Assembly: GCF_000321225.1 (NCBI RefSeq)
Contig: NW_004450465.1
Coordinates: 2,628,215 to 2,692,214 of the forward strand
From: Odobenus rosmarus divergens
Lineage: Eukaryota; Chordata; Mammalia; Carnivora; Odobenidae
Length of the DNA stretch: 64,000 nt
Direction of reading: 5' to 3'
Shown here: positions 1 through 10,391 of the stretch, in pieces
How positions within the stretch are numbered: position 1 is the stretch's first letter
Layout: every line of letters begins with the position of its first letter
The notes under the pieces: model-generated
What the model saw: the letters and a program-made list of their open reading frames with translations, nothing else
Databases searched by the model: none
What the model was told of the DNA's origin: nothing
Program-made: the position numbers and the translations under genes

Positions 1-1336
1 TAAAGCAACATTACAAAATGAAAGTTTTGGAGGATTTAGACAAGGGAGTGATGGTGTCACTTTTGTTGCACAGCTAAACATATATTGGGGACCCTCTTCA
101 TTTCTTTTTTGATGGAAAAGGTAAAAATTTAGGAATGCTTTTCACTGTACTTGTTAAGTGAAAAAATTTTCACTTGAATATTTGTAAGACATTAGATATT
201 TTTAGGAGATTAGATACTGTGAAGGAAAATAGACCTAAAATCATATTTTTCATTTTTCTGAGGACTATACATACAATTAGAGGACTGTGCGACCAGTCAT
301 TACCTAATGTTACCAGAGGAATTGCTGTCACAACTGTTCTTAGACCCTAGACTATTTCCAAGCTTCCTTATAGTTAGGGTTAAGTGCATCATTTTGCCTC
401 ATCCTACTGGGAAGACTAGATTCTAGAAGCCATTTGGAGAGAACATTGTGGGTGTGGCCATCATATCTTCCCCAGGTATTGATAGTATTTGTAGTATGAT
501 TACTAGAGATTCATTAGATTTCCTACCTATGTCCTGACAATAGTCTTTTGTCAAAAAAGCAAATGACTACTTTTTATTATTGGGGTGTGTGTGAGTGTGG
601 GTGTGTTAAACAATATACTTGACCAATACAGCCAAAGAGTCAAGAAAAAGCCATGACTCATTCCTTGGGTGTTCCCTTTTTTTGGTTAATGGGTGGCTTA
701 TGTAAGTCAGGGCTATTGAATTCTCCAAAATTAACAGGTGTGTACCTACATATTGTGTTTTAATATACCTCCCTTCACAACTGGTAGCATTCTTTACTTG
801 GGATCAAAAGGTATTCGAGTGCTGAAAATGCTTTGCACTTTCTAGTCTCCATCAGTTTGCTTATCCTCACCCTTCTATAGTAGATGCCATCTGTTGTTCC
901 TATAGGTTGTTCCTAAAGGTCAATTCTATCCTTTAAAGCCATGTCAAATGCATTCATATCTCATACAATGCTTTTCATTATAGCCCAATTTATCTTGGCT
1001 TTTGAAATGGAAACTACATATATGTAGTTGGAGTAAAGAAGAGTCAAGAACAGCTTGACAAGAAGCCAACCAGGTGCAGGCAGACCAGCATGAAGTACTT
1101 TGAAAAGACAATCAGTAATAAAAATTTGATGATACCTGCACTGGGAATTTATCTTTAGAATTCAACATCCCTACTTCATTCACTATTATCTTTCATGTTG
1201 TAGTATTTTCCATTCATTAGGCAGGTTGGGGGTGGGGATGTGGGCTGTGTCTTTTGGTATCCTGCATATTAGTCCTGAAAATTTTTATGGGCTCAACAAA
1301 TGCGGCATAAAAGAAAACCAGTCAAGTCAAGTGAAA
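1..1336. other. Unassigned non-coding stretch
   Basis: AT-rich sequence with no long open frame, no recognisable repeat consensus and no RNA gene. A short GT-rich patch lies near 583-606. Probably unique intergenic or intronic DNA, or repeats too old to recognise by eye. Confidence 0.5.
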
Positions 1337-1353
1337 TGAGCTGGAAGATTTTT

Positions 1354-1561
1354 TTTTGAAGATTTATTTTATTAATTTTAGAGAGAGAGGGAGTGCAGGG
1401 GGGAGGGAAAAAGGGATAGGGAGAGAGAAACACAAGTAGGCTCCATGCTGAGTGAGGCGCCTGACTCGGGGCTCAACACGGGGCTTGATCTCACCACCCT
1501 GAGATCAGACCTGAGTGGAAACCAAGAGTCAGACACAACCAACTGTGCCACGCAGGCACCC
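1354..1561 (-). mobile_element. CanSINE (tRNA-derived carnivore SINE), antisense
   Basis: Read on the minus strand it has the tRNA-like head, the GA/CT-rich middle and an A-rich tail (T-rich on the plus strand at the left end). It is flanked by a perfect 17-bp target-site duplication, tgagctggaagattttt, at 1337-1353 and 1562-1578, which fixes both ends. The tRNA-like part is diverged, so this is an older copy. No coding capacity. Confidence 0.93.
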
Positions 1562-2142
1562 TGAGCTGGAAGATTTTTAATGAACTTTGAAAATGATTGC
1601 CAGCCAGGCAGATACTACTCTTCTTGAGATAACTGGATCTCACTCATTAGCTACAGGAATCCATTAATTAATACAAGGAAATGTGGTGGACACTTGCTCT
1701 ACATCTCTAACTAGATTTTTGCTAGACACTGTGCTAAGTACACTATCACTTTTACTGATAGGGTTTAGGGAACATACATACATAAACATACATAAAGTTT
1801 TTAAATTTCAAAGTTATGCTTTGGGACATTAAAACAAATAGAAATGGTTAATGCAATTTCTTAATTTTTGTGACATAGCCATAGCTTCATTAGGAACATC
1901 TCTTCTGCATTGTTAAAACACTTCTGAAATATCTTGCTAAATGATACTGTTGCATGAGGGTGGTCTCTGTTCACAAAAGGGAGGGCATGATTCTTCTTTT
2001 CAGTGGGAACCCCTTAAAAATAATTTCACTGCTCTTTTGAAAAATATGAATTGAAATTATTCTCAAATATTTGAATTCACTTCTTCAATGAATTCAGTAA
2101 GATAACTCAATCCCTTCTTACTCCCTTACCCTGACACTTTTA

Positions 2143-2264
2143 TTTATTTATTTATTTGTTTGTTTGTTTTTTTAATAATCTCTACACCCAACATGGGGCT
2201 CGAACTCACAACCCCCGAGATCAAGAGTCACATGCTCTTCCGACTGAGCCAGCCAGGTATCCCC
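2143..2264 (-). mobile_element. Short tRNA-like SINE without CT-rich middle, antisense
   Basis: On the minus strand it starts with a CanSINE-type tRNA-like head, passes through a B-box-like segment near cgagccccatgttggg and ends in an A-rich tail with TAAA repeats. It lacks the CT-rich middle of the longer copies, so it belongs to a shorter variant also seen at 18221 and 50842. A 16-bp duplication with one mismatch (taccctgacRctttta) lies at 2127-2142 and 2265-2280. Confidence 0.9.
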
Positions 2265-2280
2265 TACCCTGACGCTTTTA

Positions 2281-2685
2281 AAGTGATCTATCTATCTATA
2301 TTTTAATTACTCTTGGGGCCTCTTGCCTTGAAACAATTGTAGAATTTTATTTTCTACTCATGAATAAGATAGGTCTGTCGTCACCGATAATTATTTATTA
2401 TAAAAAACCATGGTATCCATAGAAACTATGGGGACAAACTTTATCTTTACATTAGCTTGAGTAAGAAGAGGCACCTTAACCTTCATGAGAACTTGCCTTT
2501 GAAGAAGAAAACTTAGGATGATAGAAGAAAAATTAAAGAAATGTGACCAGTTGCTGAAAGAGATAAGAGAGTCTGATTTGGGGTTGCTGGAATTATTACT
2601 AATGATGAGAGGTATTTTATAAATGTTAGATATCATATACAAACTGCATGGATATTTATATACAAATATCATATACTCTTACATC
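2281..2685. other. Unassigned non-coding stretch
   Basis: AT-rich DNA with a short (ATCT)n patch at about 2288-2300. The open frame covering 2391-2672 on the minus strand has no recognisable domain and is probably chance. Confidence 0.45.
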
Positions 2686-3269
2686 TGTGGAGAATTATGT
2701 GGCCATTTAAAATATGTCCACAAATTCTTTGACACACCTCCCTTCAAGAAGTGGAGTCTAAATTCCCTCTCCTTGAGTGTGGGCTGGACTTTTGGAATTT
2801 GCTTTTAACAAATAGAATAAAGCAGAAGTAATGGCATGCAACTTAGGAGACAAGGTCATAAAGGGCACTGCAGCTTCCTCTTTGTTCTCTCTCTTGGATT
2901 GCTTGCTCTGGGAGGAAGCCAGATGCTATGGTTTAAGGACACCCAGGCAGCTCAGTAGAGAGACCCAGACAGTGAGGAAGTGAGGCCTCTTGCTAATAGC
3001 AAGTTAGGATCTGAAACATCTTGTCAATAACCTTGTCAGTGAGCCATCTTGGAACTGGATCCTCCTGCCCCAGTCATGCCTTCAGGTGGTTGTGGCCCTA
3101 GCAGATATCTTGACTGCAACCACAAGAGAGTCCCTGAGCCAGAAGCACCAAGTAAATCTGCTCCTGAATTCCTGGCCCACAGAAGCTATGAGATAATAAA
3201 TATTTGTTATTTTAAGCCACTAAATTGGGGAGGAGGGGATTTGTTACACAGCAATAGATAACGAATACA
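2686..3269 (+). mobile_element. MLT1-like MaLR LTR, sense
   Basis: Starts TGTGG and ends ...ACGAATACA, with the typical MaLR 3' segment of an AATAAA-like signal (gataataaata near 3190), then TGTTATTTTAAGCCACTAAA and GTTACACAGCAATAGATAAC. The 5' part resembles MLT1 text about caught-up AG/CT motifs and AATAGAATAAAGCAGAAG. This is a solo LTR fossil; the 70-residue open frame at 3049-3261 lies inside it and is not a gene. The subfamily is uncertain. Confidence 0.75.
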
Positions 3270-3492
3270 AAGTCCTATAATAAGATTTATTTTCAAGAAA
3301 CAGAATTAATTCCAGCTGTTTTGATCTAAAAGAGGTATAAGAAGTTGGAAGGACTGGAGAATTGGTATTTAGGCCACATTTGCAGAATCATACCACCATT
3401 TTCACCTTATATAAGGGAAGCTGCTACCTCTGCCACTATTAGGAAAGTGAAAAATCAAGAAGCTCCCCCTGAAACTGCTGACTTCAATGAGG

Positions 3493-3577
3493 TCTGCTAA
3501 ATGAATCCGGAAGCCTCTGCTACTAATGAATCAGGAAGCCTCTGCTAAATGAATCAGGAAGCCTCTGCTACTATTGA
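3493..3577. repeat. Short tandem repeat with alternating 23/25-bp units
   Basis: Units begin at 3493, 3516, 3541 and 3564 (partial), each starting tctgcta and containing gaatcMggaagcc. Units 1 and 3 are 23 bp and units 2 and 4 carry an extra 'ct', so the true period is about 48 bp. The array runs directly into the hairpin at 3579. Confidence 0.85.
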
Positions 3578-3578
3578 C

Positions 3579-3621
3579 TAGGAGCTTTGTGGGTATTGCT
3601 CCAGTACCCACAAAGCTCCTA
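3579..3621. repeat. Perfect 17-bp inverted repeat (hairpin)
   Basis: The left arm 3579-3595 (taggagctttgtgggta) is the exact reverse complement of the right arm 3605-3621, with a 9-base loop at 3596-3604. There is no U-run or promoter context to suggest a terminator or RNA gene. It sits one base after the tandem repeat, which suggests both arose by local replication slippage or template switching. Confidence 0.95.
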
Positions 3622-4100
3622 CCTGGATAGGAGAACGAGGCTGCAGAATAAAACCAGTATGTGTATCTCTAGAATCAGCCAAAGCTTCAGGAAAAATTAC
3701 CTCTGCTTTACTCCTGCCTTCCAAGTCGGATGAAAATACATCTGGTTGGGAAAAATATAACACAAAACAAAAATCAAATTAAAAACTTGCCTCTAGGACC
3801 CTAGATGTAAGAGAATCTGAGAAATGTTGTTTATAGCTTTCTAGCTTCTGTAGTGCAGGAAGGCACACCATGGGTGTTGGGTATTTTTGTATTTCTATAA
3901 ATATTCTTGAGTTTTGTTCTTCAACACAGGGAAGTTGCTTGAACACATGTTGATCATTTTGAGTCTTGCTTTTAGGATTTGTTAAGCTATGCTTAGTCTA
4001 GGGCTAATTTTTTTTCACGACTGATGCAAAAACCTTCCAAGTACTCTACCCACTGCCCTGTGGGTTATGAGGTTTTCCAATCTAGTTAGTGGGCACCACT
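3622..4100. other. Unassigned non-coding stretch
   Basis: No open frame of note and no confident repeat match. It may contain diverged sequence related to the antisense ERVL element that is clear from about 4.5 kb onward. Confidence 0.4.
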
Positions 4101-5269
4101 CCAGACCCAGTGTGGGTGCCAGGTACTGTTGTTTTTCCAATTCTTCCCCTTGCCTAAGATATTTTCCTCACACACGCACAGGATGATCATTACTCTCCTC
4201 AACACTGAAGGAATAACCTTTGTGGATCTCTGGGGTCCTGTCTCTGTGCGGCTCTCTTCCCTTTGGTATCGTCATGTGAATTCTGTCACTTCGCTCTCTC
4301 TAGACTTTTTATTCCTTTTCCTTAACTCAGGAAGTCCATCTGGTTCTATCTGGGTTTCTCCTCCCTGCACGAGAGCCTAGAAACTCTCTCAAGCCAGTAA
4401 ACGAGGGTAATCATAGGGTTCACCTCATTTGTTTCCGTTCCTCAGGGATCACTGTCCTTCCTTGTCTGATGTCTAGTGTCTTCAAAACTGTTTTCTCAAC
4501 TACTTCCTCCTTTTGTTGTTGTTACAGATGAGAGCATAAATCTGCCACCATTATTACATCTTGGCCCCTTACTGATTTTTTGATCAGAACCTGTATCCCA
4601 TCCTGTAGGAAAGTATTCCAACCTAACATGGTATTATTTCCCAGGTGACACCATAAGTGTCTACTTCAATAAGTCGTTCTGCTGTTTTATAAGACTGATT
4701 GCTTCTGTGTGCCGGGATACATGGTAAGATCATTGTTTGCCATAGGCATTGATTCATCACATACCTTTTTTTTCTGTACATTTAGCTCTTTGATCAGTAG
4801 TTGAGTGAACAAGGCAGTTAGTAAGTGTATGGATGGTAGTACTGGCACATATATGACAAATAGGAAAGATAATACATATCCGGAATACATTTCTATTCCC
4901 GTAGGACCATCTCTGCTTCCCTATGATGGAAGGTTTCCAATGTGGTCAACCCGCCACTAGGTACTAGTTTATGGTACTGTCTCATGGGCTCATTGCTGGC
5001 TTTTGCTATTGGCCAATTAAGTTGCTCTGCAGTGGAAGTAGCCAGATCAGCCTGGGTGAGGGGAAGTCCATCCCTCCCACCATGGCTACCTGTTCAGAAG
5101 CTTATTCAGCAAGTACTAGGTGGCTGAGGAAAGAGTCTGACTGAGATCCATGAACAGTTCTACTTGTGCTTCAGATTTTTAAGGGCCCCATCCGTAGTGG
5201 TCGATTTGTGGTTAGCATTCACAAGGGCACAAATAATTTTATACTTTAGGCCAATTCTGAGAGATTATC

Positions 5270-5802
5270 TGTCAATTGTCTATTGCTGTTTAACAAATCA
5301 TCCCAAACTTAAGGGTTGAAGAAAACATTTGCTTTGCTCGTGAATCTATTTGGGCAAATGCAAATCTCGCAGGGATTGTACATCTCTGCTGTACTTAGTG
5401 TCACTAGGAGTGACTTGAAGCCTGGGGCTGGATTATTCTAAAGTTTTGGTCACTCACATATCTGAGGGATGAAGCTGCTATTGGCTACATCTTCAGCTAG
5501 GGTTGGGCTGGAACATCTACATATGGCTTTTCCATGTGGGTGCTTAGTTTACTCATAGCACAGTTACTGGGTTCCAAAGGTAAGCATCCCAAGAAGAGTA
5601 GAAGAAAGCTGTATTGCCTTTTATGACAGCCTTAGAGGTCACATGACATTGCTTCTGCCATAGTCAGAGACCTGCCAAACTCAAGGAGAGGGATCATAGA
5701 CTCAGCTCTCAATGGGGGAATGTCAGTGTCATGTTATAAGGAGTGCATATGGGATGAGATATACTGGTGTGGCCATCTTTGGAAAATAAAAATCTGCCCC
5801 AC
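5270..5802 (-). mobile_element. MaLR-type LTR, antisense, nested in ERVL pol
   Basis: Starts TGTCAATTGTCTATTGCTG, the reverse complement of a typical MaLR/MLT1 3' end, and contains the matching internal text (GGGTTCCAA, CATCCCAAGA, CACTTCTGCC) in antisense order. It splits the pol remnant: the RNase H text stops at its right edge and resumes at its left. Flanking bases (tatc-like left, catc-like right) are compatible with a decayed 5-bp duplication. The subfamily is not assigned. Confidence 0.7.
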
Positions 5803-6355
5803 CATCATATACGTTTTCTGTAGACTTCCTCATCACTAATTTTTTATTCTCGTTCCTTCCAAGGTCCTCACCATATAGCCAAATTGGTAGCCCTTGCACA
5901 TGGATTCATATTGATTTATATATCTGGGCATGTCTGTTTCCAAGCAGAGAATAAACATAGGTACTGCTCAAAGTTTTTGTCACTGAATGTATCTGCCTCA
6001 TTGTCCTTCATAGCCAATGTGAGTAGCACTGTGATGCTGAGGCAGTCCATTTATGTAAGGTGCCATCATGTTATGCAGATGATCTGAAAAATCTTTCTTT
6101 AATTTTCTTATTCCCTAGCAATTGTCATGGACGAGATGAAGGGGATAGAGCAGTACAGCAGAAGTAGGAATACGAAGAATGTAAGCTACATGTTTGTGAA
6201 AAATCTCGTGTCTTTAGAACCGGCTTGAACCTAATCTTCTTCCTTGAGGATGGAGTACAACTGCACAACTTCAGTGTTTGCTGGATCAGATAACACCTCA
6301 GTTCATGACGGGAAGATCAGGTTACATAGTCACTTGAAATCCAGGGCTTAGGTAG

Positions 6356-7326
6356 TGTGGTAGGCTAAATAATGGCTCCCCAATACATCTACATCCTAAT
6401 CTCTAGAACCCATGCATGGTGCCTTATGTGGCAAAAGAGACTTTGCATATGTGGTTAAGAATCTTGAGATGATTACCCAAGATTATCTGAGTGGGACCAA
6501 TGTAATCACAACATTCCCTAAAAGAAGAATGCAAGAGGAATCTGAGGCAGAGTCAGGGGAAGGAGCAATGTGATGAGGAAGCAGAGATTGGAGTGATACC
6601 TTGGGAAGAAGAAAGAAGGGGCCAGAAGTCAAGGGCCCCAGTCACCAGAAGCCAAAAAAGACAAGGAAATAGATTCTCCCCTCAGAGCTACTGGAAGGAA
6701 CCAGTCCTCCTGCCAACACCTTGACTTTATTTCAGTCAAATTAATTTGAGACTTCTGACTTCCAGGGCTGTGAAGAGAATAAATTTGTGTTGTTTTAGGC
6801 CACTACATTAGCTTCCTGTAGCTGCTATAACAAATTACCACAAACTTGGTGGCTTAAAACACCAGAAATGTATTCTTTCACAATTCTGGAGTCCAGAAGT
6901 CTCAAATCATCACTGGGTTACAATCAAGGTGTTGGCAGAGCTGCACTCTCTCTGGAGGCTCTAGGGAGTGCCTTGCCTCTTCTAGCTTCTGGTGGCTGCT
7001 GGCATTCCTTAAGCTGTGGCCACACCCCTCCAATCTCTGCTTTTCTCTTCATGTTGTCTTCTCTCTGTGTGTCTTCTCTTCTGTCTTCAAATTGCCCCTT
7101 ATCTCTCTCTTATGAGGACATGTGTGATTGCATTTAGGGCCCACCCAGATAATCCAGGATAATCAACCTATTCAAGATCTTGAACTTAATTACATCTGCA
7201 AAGACCATTTTTCCGTATAAAGTACCTTTATGGGTCCCAGAATTAGGACTTGATATCATTGGTTGGTCATCATTCAGCCTACGGCAACCAAGTTTGCGGT
7301 GATTTGTTACAGCAGCAACTAATACA
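6356..7326 (+). mobile_element. MLT1D-like solo LTR, sense, split by a second LTR
   Basis: Begins TGTGGTAGGCTAAATAATGG and ends TAATACA. It is flanked by a perfect 5-bp target-site duplication GGTAG at 6351-6355 and 7327-7331, the size expected for ERVL/MaLR integration. The surrounding ERVL pol text is continuous once this element is removed. Its own sequence stops near 6803 and resumes near 7286 because of the nested LTR. Confidence 0.85.
6804..7285 (-). mobile_element. MLT1-like LTR, antisense, nested inside the 6356-7326 LTR
   Basis: It reads as the reverse complement of an MLT1D-type LTR, starting near TTAGCTTCCTGTAGCTGC and running through CACCCAGATAATCCAGGATA to ATTCAGCCTACGG. The edges are judged by where the outer LTR text stops and resumes; bases gccac on the left and gcaac on the right may be a decayed 5-bp duplication. 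The 89-residue open frame at 6868-7137 lies inside it and is chance. Confidence 0.8.
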
Positions 7327-7860
7327 GGTAGGTACTAAGTCTCTATTAGGGCACGGTAGCAAGCCAAAAGTTGTTTCTCAGAAGGAAAATAGTTATTTTT
7401 AAGGAGAGCGTGGCTTTCTTAGGAAAACCTAGGAGCCTAGATAGTGGTTCTTTGAATGCAGCTTTTCAGATCTGCCATAGACATTTCAAACTTTATTGAG
7501 TATGTTGTTGTAAGGGACACATGTTAGCTCGGACCAGTTGGAGAACTTTCTCCTTCTCTCTGCTCAATGCAAAACAGGTTGCCTTGAGGGTCACTTCCTA
7601 ACCACAATGGCCAGGAACCATGCACTTACATGTGGTATATATGTCTCCAAATCCCAGAAGGTGCGTCAAGTATCTTTCTTGGTGGGAAGGGGTGCAAAGC
7701 GTGGCACCTTTTCTTTCACTTTTTTGAGGAGATATTCTGAGGTGTTCCCTCTATTGGACTCCCAGAAACTTCTCTAGCAGGTTCCTGAGTTCTCTGCCAC
7801 ATGTGTGTGCCTTACTAAGGCATTCTAGCCCTATGAACCATTTCCTATATATTCTTTCAA

Positions 7861-8246
7861 ACCCCTTTATTTTCATTTATATATACAGATATTCCACATG
7901 TATTTACTTCTCACTCAGCCGCTCTTCATCTTCTTCTCACTATAAAATATACAGTGGTGGGTTAATCAATGCTGACATCCACTCTCACCACAGAGTCCCC
8001 TGTAAATTGAATGAAAGAGAGACATTCTGGAATGAGAATGCACAATATGATAACAGGTATCCTTTTTCAAGTTCTGTTAAACCAGATGCAAAAAGAACTG
8101 GTGTGGTTTGTCTTTTTTTGTATTTGGGGAATTTGCAGGTGGGCCTGACTACAGGATCCTTCTATTTCTGAGCCAGATGTGCTCACAAATAGAAGTGCCA
8201 CACATTTACTGCATGTATGTTTGCATGAATGAATTCCTCCCTCATT
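7861..8246. other. Unassigned non-coding stretch
   Basis: Probably past the ERVL remnant. No repeat or gene signal is convincing; the 122-residue frame at 7803-8171 shows no domain or codon pattern I can support. Confidence 0.4.
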
Positions 8247-8261
8247 AAAAGCTGAGGATTG

Positions 8262-8436
8262 GGACACCTGGGTGGCTCAGTCGGTTAAGCGGCTGCCTTC
8301 AGCCTGGGTCATGATCCCAGGGTCCTGGGATCGAGTCCCACATCCAGCTCCTTGCTCAGTGGGGAGACTGCTTCTCCCTCTCTCTCCCTCTGCTTGTGCT
8401 CTCTCTGTCAAATAAATAAAATCTTTAAAAAAAAAA
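8262..8436 (+). mobile_element. CanSINE, sense
   Basis: Full-length: tRNA-like head with A and B boxes, CT-rich middle, AAATAAATAAAATCTTT signal and A tail. The duplication AAAGCTGAGGATTG is found at 8248-8261 and again at 8437-8450, extended by an A on the left. A fairly young copy. Confidence 0.95.
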
Positions 8437-8703
8437 AAAGCTGAGGATTGTAATACAAAGCAATATCCTCTTTTTTCATTTGACAGGCACAACTAGATGA
8501 TGGGAGTATTTATCCTTCAGTGGATAATTTCCAGGAGAACTAAGGAGGAAGGAGTAATAGGAACTAAAATAGAAGGGGAAAAAAAAGAGACGTGTTTGAG
8601 AAATACCACATTGGTTGCCTTGTAGAGAATGGAGTGGAGGAGAAACTGCCAGGAAGACTAGATAAAAGCTCTTGCCATTAAAAACAAACAAACACAACAC
8701 AAA

Positions 8704-8723
8704 ACAACAACAACAACAACAAT
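8704..8723. repeat. (AAC)n microsatellite
   Basis: About six AAC/CAA triplets in a row after an A-rich stretch. Confidence 0.85.
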
Positions 8724-8729
8724 CAAAAA

Positions 8730-9105
8730 CTGGAATGAAATACTGATAGATATGACTATATGGATGAAACTTGAAAACATCATGTCAAGTGAAAGAACCC
8801 AGACACAAAAGACCACATGTTGTATGATTTCATTTATATGAAATGTCCAGAATAGGCAAATCTATAGACAGAAAGTAGATTAGCATTTGCCAAGGCTGGA
8901 GAAGGGCAAAAGGGGGTGGGTGGCTGGGTGATTACTAATGGGAATGGAGCTTCCTTTTGGGGTGATAAAAATGTTCTGGAATTAGATAGTGGTGATGGTT
9001 GCACAACTCTGTGATTATACTAAAAATCACTGAGTTTACAATTTAAAAGTCGGAATTTTTTGATACGTGGAATTACATTTCAACAGAACTGGTATATTTA
9101 TAAAA
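8730..9105 (+). mobile_element. Old L1 3' end, sense
   Basis: Matches the typical ancient L1 end: GGATGAAACTTGAAAACAT, AGTGAAAGAACCCAGACAC, TTTATATGAAATGTCCAGAA, then the GGCTGG...GGGGTGATAAAAATGTTCTGGAATTAGATAG block and a 3' A-rich end. Truncated at the 5' side. No frame remains. Confidence 0.85.
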
Positions 9106-9802
9106 AACAAATCAAAACAAGATATCAAAAGACTTTTGCCTGACAAATCATTTCTCAAACTTCCTATCTGATGTAGCATTTCCCCAAGCCTTTGAAGGAC
9201 AGACCTATGTAGTAATATTACAGGTAGTGTCTTTTCATGGTCATTTAATTAATATGATGGATAATCTAACAAAAATGGAAGGAAAAATATCACCAACAAA
9301 ATCAAGGATTTTTACTTAATTCAGTAAATGGTCAGGAGACAAAAAACTCTTCTGATACTAAAAGGTTAGGAAAAAACGGTTTGCCCAACTGAATCATAAA
9401 TTGAATTATAGAGGCCTCGGCAAATACTAGGAATAGTGATCCTCAAGGAAGCAAATTCTCCTTTATTTGTGGTAATTGCTATTCAACATAATGGACATCT
9501 GTTGGTGCCTTCCAGAGCATTCCCAATGTAAGCTCTGGGCAACTGGGGAAAGTCTTTTATTATAAGACAAATAAATTATCTTAAATAAACAAATAGGTGT
9601 TTTGTTATAGTTGGGTAGGCCTCATCATGCATCATATTTATAACTACCTAAACTGAATTTGATGCAATTTTCAAGCTTTTTTTGTTTGCTTGTTTAAAGA
9701 AAATCAGGCAATAAAGTAGGTTTAGTGGATGTTGCAGTGTCTACCCTATATCAATTTCTCCCTTGTTTCTTACTAACAGAATCCTGATTATGTTTGGAAG
9801 GG
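9106..9802. other. Unassigned non-coding stretch
   Basis: AT-rich, no long frame, no recognised element. Confidence 0.45.
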
Positions 9803-10391
9803 TGCTGTGGGCTGAATTGTGTCCCTTTTTTTTTTTTCCTTAAGATTTATTTATTTATTTGAGAGAGAGAAGGGGGGGGAGGGGCAGAGGGAGAGAATCT
9901 CCAAGCAGATTCCTCGCTTAGCATGGTGTCTGACACAGGGCTCAATCCCACGACCCATGAGATCATGACCTGAGCCCAAACCTAGAGCCAGATGCTCAAC
10001 CGACGGAGCTACCCAGGTGTCCTGTGAATTGTGTCCTTTTAAGATTTATATACTGAAGTCATAACCCCCAGTACCTCATGGTATAACTATATTTGGAGAT
10101 AGGATAATTAAAGAGGTAATTAGGTTACATGAAGTCACTAGGGTCATCCCTAATCCAATATGACTGGCGTCCTAACAGGAGGACATTTGAACATAGATTA
10201 CACACAGAGAAAAGACCATGTGAAAACACAGAGACAGGGCAGCCGCCTACAAACCAAGGAGAGAGGCCTCAGAAGAAACCAACCCTCTGACACCTTGATC
10301 TTGGACTTTCAGTCTCCAGAATTAAAGTTCTGTTGTTTGGGCCAACTACTCTGTGTGTACTTTGTTATGGCGCCCCTAGCAAACTAATATA
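9803..10391 (+). mobile_element. MLT1A-like LTR, sense, split by a CanSINE
   Basis: Starts TGCTGTGGGCTGAATTGTG and ends CTAGCAAACTAATATA. Contains the MLT1A landmarks CCCAGTACCTCATGG, TATTTGGAGATAGG, CCAATATGACTGG and AGAAGAAACCAACCC. The CanSINE at 9830-10023 is inserted about 25 bases into the LTR. The 75-residue frame at 10160-10387 lies in the LTR. Confidence 0.88.
9830..10023 (-). mobile_element. CanSINE, antisense, inside an LTR
   Basis: T-rich tail on the left, GA-rich middle, antisense tRNA-like head on the right ending ACCCAGGTGTCC. The 17-bp duplication KTGAATTGTGTCCTTTT-like is at 9813-9829 and 10024-10040, with minor differences. Confidence 0.93.

Larger units (their letters stand above)
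4560..7860 (-). pseudogene. Antisense ERVL endogenous retrovirus pol remnant (RT end, RNase H, integrase)
   Basis: Read on the minus strand, the pieces at about 7860-7327, 6350-5804 and 5269-4640 follow in order the ERVL pol gene: the end of reverse transcriptase, RNase H, then integrase. Recognition rests on DNA similarity to ERVL pol as I remember it, for example GAAACAACTTTTGGCTTGCT near 7360-7380 and the integrase stretch around 4690-5110. Frames are full of stops; the longest piece is 67 residues at 4687-4890. The region is interrupted by LTRs at 5270-5802 and 6356-7326. It may extend left to about 4.0 kb, less clearly. It encodes nothing functional. Confidence 0.75.

Noticed and set aside
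3493..3577. Tandem units as a CRISPR-like array
   Set aside because: The units are contiguous with no spacers, and the organism is a mammal.
8262..8340. tRNA-like head of CanSINEs as a real tRNA gene
   Set aside because: The A and B boxes are present but there is no cloverleaf with intact acceptor stem; each is part of a SINE with tail and target-site duplication.
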